A DNA stretch of 64,000 bases from Anastrepha obliqua (taxonomy: Eukaryota; Arthropoda; Insecta; Diptera; Tephritidae). Below, one piece after another: positions 55,152 to 64,000 of this stretch. The stretch covers positions 123,193,784 through 123,257,783 of the forward strand of contig NC_072893.1 in the NCBI RefSeq assembly GCF_027943255.1. The letters are read 5' to 3'. The notes under the pieces were generated by a model. It was given only the letters and a program-made list of their open reading frames with translations. It did no database searches and was not told the origin of the DNA. Both the position numbers and the translations under genes were made by a program. Positions within the stretch are counted from its first letter, which is position 1, and each line of letters opens with the position of its first letter.

Positions 55152-58100
55152 TGTCAGTATAACAAATGTAAATACAACCAGACTTAAACGGCAAATTCGC
55201 AGAACTCAGTGCTGCATTCAGTTCATGAAATTTGCGATATTGCAGCAAAAATGCCATTAATCTATCAGGACACAAAAATGAGTCAGTAAAAAAAAACCAA
55301 TTAAGCTAAAAGAAAATGCAAAAACACAGTTAATACGCTGCTAAAACAGAGCAAAGAATTAACACAGGAAGAAAATTTTACAATTCCTAAAATAAAATAA
55401 TTAAGGCGTTAAAACTACTAAACGATGAATATTTCCAAATTTAGTTGTGGATATATCACTTATTTGAAATGAAAGTAAATACTTGTTTTATACACTGCCC
55501 AAAATCAGGTAATTTTTTTTCAAATTTAAAAGTACGTACATAAATAATTCAACCATTAATAGGGAAAAGCAAGTGAAAAATAAAACAAAACACAAATGGA
55601 AAATTCGAAAGAAAATAAAGCAAAATTGTTTTAAAATTGAAAAAAAAGAAAAACATTAAGAATCCGCTACTAGCAGAACTAACGGTATAAACCAGAAAAT
55701 GTCAATAAAAACCATAGGCATTAAAACAGCGCTGAGGAAATAGCAGCAGAAATTAAAAACTAAAAATATTCATACATATAATAAATACGAAAATTAAATG
55801 GAAACTAAAAATAAAAATTAAAATTTTAAATGTTTAGCGAATAAGTAATAAATCATTCATAAAATACTATAATTACAAACAAAAACTACAAAACCAAAAC
55901 ACCGATGTTGAGAAAACAAGAATTTGAAAGAAAAAAGAAAAAAACCAGCAGCCAGAAACAATAAAAGTAATTGACAAAAAAACAAAACAAAAATCCTAAA
56001 AATATAATAATACGAAACAAGAAAAATCTACTTGGAATAAAAATCAGGAAACCGCAGAAAATCATGAAACATCAATGCTATAATATACAATACATTTATA
56101 CAAAATGCATTACAAAAAAAATATACATATAAAGGCAACATACATACATACATATATTTACAGTTTGTAATAAAAATTGAAAACAAAACATAAAATTAGG
56201 CATGAAAAGCAGAAGAAATAGCAGCAAGTAAAATTGCCAATGAAAAATAGCGAAAACCAGCACGCGAAATAAGTATGTACGAGTATGAGTCAAAGCAGTA
56301 GCACACAAAATGGCGTAAAATGGTAAAAAGAAAAACAAAAACACAAAAACACAAAAATCAAAGCATGCATTGAAAAAATAAATAATAATAGAATCCAAAT
56401 AAAAATTAGCAAAGCACGCAAAATACAATTTAGACGAAGAAAATATGCTTGAAAAATTGAAAATAAAACGGTGCAAACGCAGTAACCCCCGCAGTAGCAA
56501 AGTACCATGCAACACCAAAACAAGAACAAACAAAAAGTAGCAAATGCCGCGTTTAAGAAAAACAAAACAAAAAATTAAGACAAAATACAAAAAATTGCGT
56601 GCACTTTGCCGCTTGCATAAGACGCTAAAGGGCAAGACCGAGAAGTTGTAGCATCCCAGCTTTTTGCGGTAAAGCGTCGAACACAAAGCAAAATCGCTAC
56701 GGTGGCCATGGCTTGACAAAGTGACTGCGCGATTGGCAAACGCAATGTGTACTCAAAAAACACGTTAACAATAAATAAAATAATAAACAATAAATAACAA
56801 AGAATATAGCAACAACAACAATATTCTACAGCATGTAAAATATTTGCTGATCACCACCAAAATATTTAAATAATATACATAACTCTAAAATTTTAATTGA
56901 TGTACGAGTATTTTTGTCAATTTTAATGTGTGTGTAAAATATCTACTACTACTAACCAGAAGCAGCCGCATATTTTCATACATACCACACATAGCTACAA
57001 AATCAAAAGCGTCTATGTATATTCTTACAGCAGTAGTTTCCTCTATTGACTTTGTTTTAATAGAATTTTGTTGTTTTTTTTTTTTTTGTTTTGTATCAAT
57101 GGAATAGCCATGCAATGCACGAAAATCTTTGTAAAATGTTGTGTCGTTAATTGCCTGGAGACTGAACTACATTTTATTTAATTAACGCACACAATATTTT
57201 GCACTGATATTCGTGCACCCAACCACACAAACAAATACACATATACACACAGTTAGTACATATATATAATAATATTATACACACACACATATATTACTAC
57301 ATATTTAAATGTATGAATAAAATAATTTTACATAAATTGGTATGTATAAATGCAAACAAAAAGCAAAAACAAAAAAACAAAAGAGAAAGCAAAAAAGTAA
57401 TAATAATAATAATAAAACAATATACACACATATGTACATCTAGAGATAAAAACTTATACATACATATATACATATGTTTATATATGTTTATAAAAAATTC
57501 TCCTATATTTTGTATGTTTTTAATAATTTACTATTATTATGTAATTAAAAAAATAGGAGTAATATAAAAATAAAATGGAAATAAGCTATTTGTTCTGTAA
57601 TGAAAACCCGTAAATTGCCACCCTTCTACAACCCACATATATGCATACATACATAAAAACGAAGTTGGCTACATAAATATTTTAATGCAAAAAAAATAAT
57701 AATATTTTAAATTCATACTTTAGTTGTAACATTTCAAAACAACTACAATATAAGCAGCGCAATTATTAACTTTTTTAAAACCAAATAATACTAAGAATGT
57801 GCTAGAATGTGAAAGAGCAAAACGTAAAGCGTCATAAATGAAATACAAGTGAAATGAACGGCAATTTTTGATTAGCATAAACCATTAAACCAGCAAATGA
57901 GAAGAGCTAAAAAGCTACTGGCTGGCTATCGTTGCGCCATTTGGCTTCATTTCAATTTAACGCAAAATGCATTTCCTGCCAAATTGTATGGTCCAAAAAA
58001 TTACTTAATGAAAATCAGGCTTGAGTTGTTGGGCTGTTTAGCTAAGAACAGAGAACGTAGTTACATAAATACATACAAGTTCTCTGCGACGATAGCCAAT

Positions 58101-60040
58101 TATTTGCATGCTCAAATCAAATAACGCGCCGGCAAGCGCACCATGAAGAGAGAGGAGAGCGCGCGCATGTATACTCGCATGTGTGTCAAAAAGAGCTGTT
58201 GCGTTTATTTCACAAACATTTTAATGATTCGCTGCTATATTAAATATGATTTCCAGTAATTTTTTAAATAACTAAAATAATTCAACTAGCATTATTAAAC
58301 AAGCAAAAAACACAAGAAAAAGCAGAAATTTGCGTTAATTAACGTTTTTTGTAATTCGCACGTTTACTTGTTTAATGTTTAATCTAAATATACAAATGTT
58401 TGCTTTTTAATTGAACCTTTTTTTATTTTTATTTTTTTAATCATAAAAACGTATTTTGCATTTACAAGTGACGTTCAAAAACAATAAGCGCGGTTAAAAA
58501 GCATTAAAAATCTACGTAAATATATTATGAATAAATTTAATGCAAACCCTTTATGTATATTCAAAACATTTAACAACAAAAAACGTACGAAATAGAGCAA
58601 AACAAATAGATATATTTAAACATAAACATATGTAACTATATATTATCGAACATTGAAACTATGAAATAATAGTAATAATAAAATAGTAAAAGAAGTGTGG
58701 GTGGAAGTGGAGCTGAGAAAATCAAAACTCGTTAATGCTGCAGAGAACGTTAATGTATAGAGAAGTCTCACGAGCTACGAACATTCTCTGCACTATGTAC
58801 TCGTTGTGTTCGCTGCTACTTCGTATACGTTTGTGTGCGCGCTCGTGTTTGCAGATGTGTTAGCAGCACTCATATACGAATTGTGCTACTTGTATGACAA
58901 CGACCACTTGGCATGCGTGCCTTGGTAAAGTTTGGATTTTACGCAACTCCACTGCCGCGTTGTGACGGGCCGTAGCGCCGGCAAACGGTTTCTCTGTGTG
59001 ATAGTAGTTTATAATTAAAGCCGTTGGTGGGCGTGCGTGTGCGTACAACGCGTTGCATTAATTTTAATTAAAAGTAAAAATGTATCAAGTTTATATAAAT
59101 ATTGTTTTTTTTTTTAATAATAAACAATGAAAATTATTTACGCCGCTATACTTTATTTACTTACTATTATGAAAAATACTACCAATCGTTTTTTTTTTTA
59201 ATTTACGTATGCAAAACACACCTACATAGGTATGTATAAAATAAAATATTTGGTTTTTCTATTTGTATTTTATAAACAATACTTGCGCGTTTTCTTCATA
59301 AAAAAATTTGCTTTAGATATACAATTTGTTTTTATTTTAATTTCACATTTCTTAAATTGTTTTTATTTTTACTTGCAAATCCTCTAAAATGCATAAAAAT
59401 AAATTAAATGCATAAATATTTAATATTGCTAATATGTTTTGTGCTAAAAATAATTAGTTATTGAGAGTTGGAAAGAAAGGTAATTAATTAAGCCGCGTAC
59501 AATTTAATTAAAAAGTAAAGTAGTTGTAAATTGTATTAAATCCAGAAGTAAAGGGGAAGTAAAAGTATATAATTATGCAAAAAAATATTATATTATGATT
59601 ATTATTATTTTTTTATTTTTTAATGATGATTATAATATATAAAAGAAGAAACGAAGAAAATTAAACTTACACTATTATAGTTATGCTATTTAAAAGCAAA
59701 CAAAAAAATACAAAAAAATCGTAAAACACAAAAAACTACAGAATTCAATGATTTGTTTTTGTGTAAAATCTTATATATTTTTTGTGGCTAAAAAAATATA
59801 AGAAAAAAAACGAAAAAAAAAATTATGTCTTTTTATTTTATACAGTTAATTTGGTTAATTGAATTGAACTTTTTTTGCAAAGGCAAGTATTGTTTATTTG
59901 CAGTCAAGCATATTTATTTTAAGCGCAACTAGACGCGTTCAAATCGGCTTCAAATATCGTTTGGTGAAAAAAGAAATCCATTATTTTCTCCTTAGATGGC
60001 TGTAGCTATCGATAACTCGTAAAGTAGCGATCAAACAATT
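55152..60040. other. A-biased AT-rich DNA, no gene
   Basis: The A-rich + strand texture continues to about 58600 with microsatellites (CA/TA near 57230-57300, ATA near 57400-57415). 57880-58200 and 58680-59060 are GC-richer. The long minus-strand frame at 56096-56719 is a Phe/Leu/Cys-rich artefact of the A-rich complement. TGTAAATA Pumilio-type octamer at 55167-55174. Confidence 0.35.
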
Positions 60041-60110
60041 TGAAGTTCATGTCACGGTGAAATTTTTTTTTGTTTTTTTCCATTCAGTTGTACGTTACAG
60101 GGTGTTAACA

Positions 60111-60425
60111 ATGGAAGACCACAAAGAGAAAATTCGGCATATTTTACAGCTTTTCTGTGATAAAGGCGAAAATGCAAGCCGCGCTGCTGAAATTGTGAAT
60201 GGCGTTTATGGTGCCGTTACTGTAAAAGCTAATTACGTGCAATTTTGATTTCGTCGGTACCGTTCATGCATATTTGATGTTAAAGAAAATGTCAATAAAA
60301 TCACAGAAACAAATATGTATGTTAGTATTCGTAGCATTGCCCAGAAGCTAGAGATCAGCCATGAAACAGTTTTAAACCATTTGCGCAAAAAATTAAAAAA
60401 AAAATTTCTTTTCTCCCAACCTAAT
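60111..60425 (+). mobile_element. mariner N-terminal fragment with in-frame stop
   Basis: From ATG at 60111 the frame reads MEDHKEKIRHILQLFCDKGE and AVTVKANYVQF, then TGA at 60246-60248 (where related transposases have Trp). It continues in the same frame FRRYRSCIFDVKENV, loses a few residues, then SIRSIAQKLEISHETVLNHL, ending at RKK. CTCCCAACCTAA near 60415-60426 resembles a mariner end (TTAGGTTGGGAG reversed). The catalytic domain is absent. Confidence 0.85.
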
Positions 60426-60426
60426 C

Positions 60427-61049
60427 TTTTTTTTTATCTCTGCTAATGTACAGCAATGCTTTCAAATATTCAGCAATGCTCTTCAATATTATTTATTTTG
60501 TATCAATATGAAGCATGACGTCAGCCGTTTGTCAAAATCGCGAAAACTAAAATAACGGATTTCGAAAGACGCCTCCTTCGGTATTCTGTACACCGCATTT
60601 TGCCTTATTTCAATCGACTTTATTTTCGTTATTCACATGGCGAATTTCTCATATTTCTACAGGTTTGATAATTTGCAATTAAAGCTGTTTTCGATTCACA
60701 ACTCCGCTGCCCGCCAAGCAAAAAACTTATATGTGAAAGTAACAACGGTTTAGCGGTGTTCAAGCAACTTTAGGAGCCTTCGACTCACTATTTCTCTACT
60801 CGCTATCTCTGGGCTCCGCTCGCTTGACTCAGCAACAAAAAAGTTATCGATCAACATTCGCCACTAGCGCGTATAAAAACTAAAATAACTCATAAAACTT
60901 GTATAACTCACAATTTTAAATGCTGCCAACTCTCTTTCAAGAGAGAGTTTCATTAGACCGCGTTCATACAGGCAGAATTTTGTTGCTTCATAATTGCGTA
61001 TTCTCTTTTGGTGTTGCCGTCGTGTTCACACAACTTGTAATGGCTAGTC
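60427..61049. other. No recognised feature
   Basis: Moderate-complexity DNA; CTCTCTTTCAAGAGAGAG near 60931-60948 forms a short hairpin. Confidence 0.35.
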
Positions 61050-62130
61050 TCTAGTCTAGTAGATGGTAGATTTGTTGGGGATTGGACAAGTCCAAGCACT
61101 CGATCAGAAAGGTCATTGCGCTACACCCGGATAGATTACAGTGGAAGGAATAGAGAGACAGGTTAGATGCAGTGTGGATGGAATGACTAAAAAATGTGGT
61201 TTGAGGCCATTCTTCCGCAAATCTTTTGGATTTATTAATGAACTTTAAGCGATCCGGAAGAGGGAGACTATGAAATTTATCCATACTCAGCCAACAGCCA
61301 ACAGCCTAATCATGATTCCAGAAAACGCCGGACAGTTACAGAGAAAATGCTCTACAGTGCTGTTTTCCCGGCAGGATAGGCATATTGGTTCGTCAATGAT
61401 TCCCGTGGCAGTCATATGCTGACCACAGGCGTTGTGCTTATGGTTACGCACACAAGTACTCTCAAGTCCTTCCTACTAAGCTTTAGCAGAAAGGTCGCTA
61501 GTTTCCTGTTTGGTTCTATCACAAAGCGCTTGTCTACTCTGCAGCAGCCAAACTCAGACCCACGTCCTCATGAAGTCGTCAATCCATAATTAAATCGGTG
61601 CAGAATTGACACCTAGAAAGCCCGTTTATCAGTCACCTCGTTCCCTGTAATACCACAATGTCCAGACACCCAAATAAGACGAATTTGATGTCTTACATTC
61701 ACCGGCTAATTTCGAAGAGCGGTGGGGGTTAAAAAGGGCTCTTAGTGTGCAGCTTGACTGTCACTACCCAATATTTTTACCACCACCACCTTTTCTCATT
61801 TAGCCAGTATGCTATGGATGGAGCAGACTTCCGTCAAGCATACCGTGACCATCTGTCCTGAAGCGTTGAAGTACTTAGTGTCTTCGACTACGTACCATCC
61901 GGCCCCGCTAACAGCACTGGTTTTGAGCCCGTCGATGTAAAAAGTGTGCAATTAATAGGACCTCTACCTGGGATCAAAACATTATACTTCCTACCGAAGC
62001 TAACGTAAGGCACCTGATTGCCCGCTGGCATCGACAACAGTGTACACCGTTCCGACAACTGGTGGAATATCTGATAGTGGCCAGTATTTTCTTCGTTTCC
62101 GAAATGTGTTTAAATAAAACTCACGCCGAT
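61050..62130 (-). mobile_element. Non-LTR retrotransposon: RNase H and C terminus, inactivated
   Basis: Reading on the minus strand from about 62000: FYIDGLKTSAVSGAGWYVVE (RNase H first motif, YxDGSK with Ser changed to Leu), then IWVSGHCGITGNEVTDKRAF (RNase H last motif), NRKLATFLLKLSRKDLRVLV, and HNACGQHMTATGIIDEPICL with SCRENSTVEHFLCNCPAFSG (zinc-knuckle Cx2C...HxxxxC, intact). Stops and a frameshift interrupt it and the RT domain is missing. Same family as 12096-12715 and better preserved. Confidence 0.88.
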
Positions 62131-62849
62131 TTGATCCTGTCTAGCTTAAGGTTATATTTATGTATTGTTTTGATGATTGAATTTTTAAGGCAAGTATTGT
62201 TTTTTTTATTATTTGATTGATTGAATTTTTTTCCAGGGCAGCTAAAGCTCTGAAAGCGCTTCACTTTTGTTTTATCAATTCGTCTCATTATTTGTGTCTA
62301 TAGTCTTTTTTAACTTTCATTACATCCATATGATTGATATCATGTACAAATTTGCAGCGTCGGGCAAGGTGTCCTGGTGGTCTAGAGCTCGAAAATTTAG
62401 GGCAAAATTTTTCAGCAATTTTTTTTACAATAAAAAAAAAATGAAAACCGATATTTAAATTTTTTAGGTTTTTTATTTAACTTCCTTTACATACAAAAAT
62501 GAAAAAAAAAAATGTTAATTTTAATAATTTTAAAAATGGCTCTGAAGTTAACCTTCCCGAAAAATTTGACCTAGACGGTGTTGTCCATTTTGGCTCTCCT
62601 ATTTATAAATGGCACAAAAACCAAAGAAATTATTAATCAGTATGACTTCTTAAGATACTATACTTTCGAAATATCGAAAAAATAAAAAGTAGAGTTTTTG
62701 ATATTTTTAGGCCACCGAGCAAGCATTGATGCATACAGCCGTTGAAGAATACTTAAGAACTCGAAGATGCCCAATTCAGAAGAGTGATCGAATTGTCTTC
62801 TAAAGACTTGTTTACCGTTTCAAAATCACCGGAAAATTCTTTTCCGTAT
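62131..62849. other. No recognised feature
   Basis: AT-rich; a 63-codon frame at 62267-62458 has no domain. 62700-62849 may be the eroded end of the neighbouring Tc element. Confidence 0.35.
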
Positions 62850-63480
62850 AAGGTAGCATTACATTTTGCCTTCAATACGATGAATTAGCCCATCACCGTT
62901 CCACGAAAAGCAGCCTAACACCATTATTGAACCTCCCCGTACTTTATGATTGGTGAGACGAACTTGGGACCGAATACTGCGCGTTTTAACCGCCGCACGT
63001 ACTTCCTACCATCTGAAACAACTCTATTTATTTTCGTCTCATCGCGGTAAAGGATATAACGCCACTGATTTTGAGTCCAGGGCGTTATCGTTGCGATGTT
63101 GTTACCAAAGGCTACTTCCGTGCCAGTCGACCATGAACTTCTACCATTCGAAGCGCGAATGTTCTTCTCGTTATTGGATTTTCCAAGTGAACGAAAATTT
63201 CTCGCTGGATGTCAGTAGCACTCTTCCTGGGATCCTGTTTTGACATACTCACGATCATCCCATTAATCTGGCTAGTAGTCTTTCGCACTTTCTTTTTTCT
63301 GGTAACTATTTTGTGCTGCTTTATATGTAGAAAAATATTTCAAATGATTAAAAAACACCATTTTTGAAACGTTTAATTGTACTGAAATATCACTATGATT
63401 GCTTTTCGCAGAGCTGGGGCGCAGTTTTTCCCTTTCGACATTATTGAATCGTTTCAACTAAAGTGAAGTGTTGTAGGAAT
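62850..63480 (-). pseudogene. Tc1/Tc3-like transposase pseudogene
   Basis: On the minus strand a possible DNA-binding segment (63272-63457, KLRPSSAKSNHSDISVQLNV) precedes TQNQWRYILYRDETKINRVV with SDGRKYVRR, which carries the first catalytic Asp (usually W..V.FSDE.K). KFVSPIIKYGE and, after a frameshift, GGSIMVLGCFSWNGDGLIHR follow, corresponding to the GGGS.MVWGCFS motif with Trp changed to Leu. The rest of the catalytic domain is missing or unreadable. Confidence 0.82.
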
Positions 63481-63852
63481 GCTCCAGATGCTTTATTTTT
63501 TACTGAACTACCAGTTACAACAGAAAACAATTCACAAATTTTTGGACGAAACCCGAATCGTTCTTAAGTATATTTTTCACAAAAATATCAGTGATTTTAC
63601 TACTATGCTTTTTTAGAATAAAATGGTTTTATTTCAAAACTTTTAGCGTAACATTAATCACATGGGCTATATACATCTATTCGTAGTTAAAACATTTCAA
63701 TTAAACGTATACATAAACTTAAAATTTAATTCAGGTAAAGATATATAAAAAATTGCTTCCACATAAAAATAGGAGTGATTTGTATAATACTTAGTTTCTC
63801 TAAACTTTTAACACTAAATGGTCTTAAAACTCTTCAAAAGTATTTAAAGACA
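63481..63852. other. Spacer between two Tc1-like remnants
   Basis: AT-rich. It should contain the 3' inverted repeat of the element entering from the right, but its boundary cannot be fixed without the other end. Confidence 0.35.
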
Positions 63853-64000
63853 TTAATACTTCGTGCTATATCCTCGATTTCTTAACACTGCTTCGCACCT
63901 TCGTGGCATTGAGTCGATGAGATCCTGACAACGCTTAATTGGGATTCCTTCCCATGCCTCTTTTACCACCTTCCATAAATCTTTCGAATTGGTGGGTTTT
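63853..64000 (-). pseudogene. Tc1-like transposase C terminus, running off the window edge
   Basis: On the minus strand an open frame enters at the right edge and ends at TAA (complement 63853-63855). It encodes 48 residues beginning KPTNSKDLWKVVKEAWEGIP and ending SMPRRCEAVLRNRGYSTKY, the diagnostic C terminus of Tc1-like transposases (P.RC..VI..KG..TKY). No stop or frameshift in the visible part, so the element beyond the edge may be fairly complete. Called pseudogene only because the rest is unseen. Confidence 0.85.

Noticed and set aside
56096..56719. 207-codon open frame on the minus strand
   Set aside because: Phe/Leu/Cys-rich product expected from the complement of an A-rich tract; no domain, no good start or splice context.

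Overview
The window is nuclear DNA of an insect, most probably a higher dipteran of the fruit-fly family Tephritidae. It holds one clearly recognisable host gene on the + strand, the fly orthologue of Imp (IGF2 mRNA-binding protein, IGF2BP/ZBP1 family). The protein encoded by the joined exons closely resembles Drosophila Imp, while the introns and flanks are AT-rich and full of decayed mariner/Tc1, piggyBac-like, SINE and non-LTR remnants of kinds familiar from tephritid genomes. The family assignment is an inference. I see no bacterial gene, CRISPR array, rRNA or tRNA gene.

Layout of Imp. Exon 1A (about 9803-10187, coding from 10168) encodes MSNHHQ plus a split codon. An alternative exon 1B (coding from 32327, ending 32340) encodes MIML plus a split codon. 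Both end in phase 2 at good donors and both join in frame to the RRM-like exon 33163-33336. The common exons follow: 37316-37690 (end of RRM, KH1), 39732-40440 (KH2, linker, KH3), 40508-40663 (KH4) and 41824-42099 (end of KH4, poly-Ala/poly-Gln tail, TAA). The predicted proteins are 569 aa (1A) and 567 aa (1B). All five splice junctions keep the frame and have GT/AG ends. Downstream of the stop lies a very AT-rich, A-biased stretch. Its first 1.5 kb is the likely proximal 3'UTR and much of the next 15 kb could be extended 3'UTR.

Region by region. 1-9.8 kb: unique-looking sequence with dinucleotide repeats, two copies of a tRNA-derived SINE in opposite orientation, non-LTR fragments, a 77-bp tandem repeat and a 256-bp TTAA-flanked MITE. 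10.2-33.2 kb: the long first intron, alternating GC-richer unique blocks (possible regulatory DNA; one at 13.1 kb holds a protein-like candidate exon) with transposon debris, and ending in a T-rich tract that carries an internally deleted mariner. 33.3-41.8 kb: the later introns, with a Tc1-like element with long inverted repeats, a 541-bp deletion derivative, a structured non-LTR 3' end and mariner debris. 42.1-59.9 kb: 3'UTR and downstream AT-rich DNA, with a 13-copy array, a third SINE copy and a 38-bp tandem repeat. 59.9-64 kb: a dense cluster of mariner, non-LTR RNase H and Tc1-like fragments, mostly on the minus strand.

No transposase or reverse transcriptase here looks functional. The most useful leads are the two in-frame Imp first exons, the candidate coding exon at 13156, the SINE and hairpin-ended repeat families, and the repeats embedded in the putative extended Imp 3'UTR.
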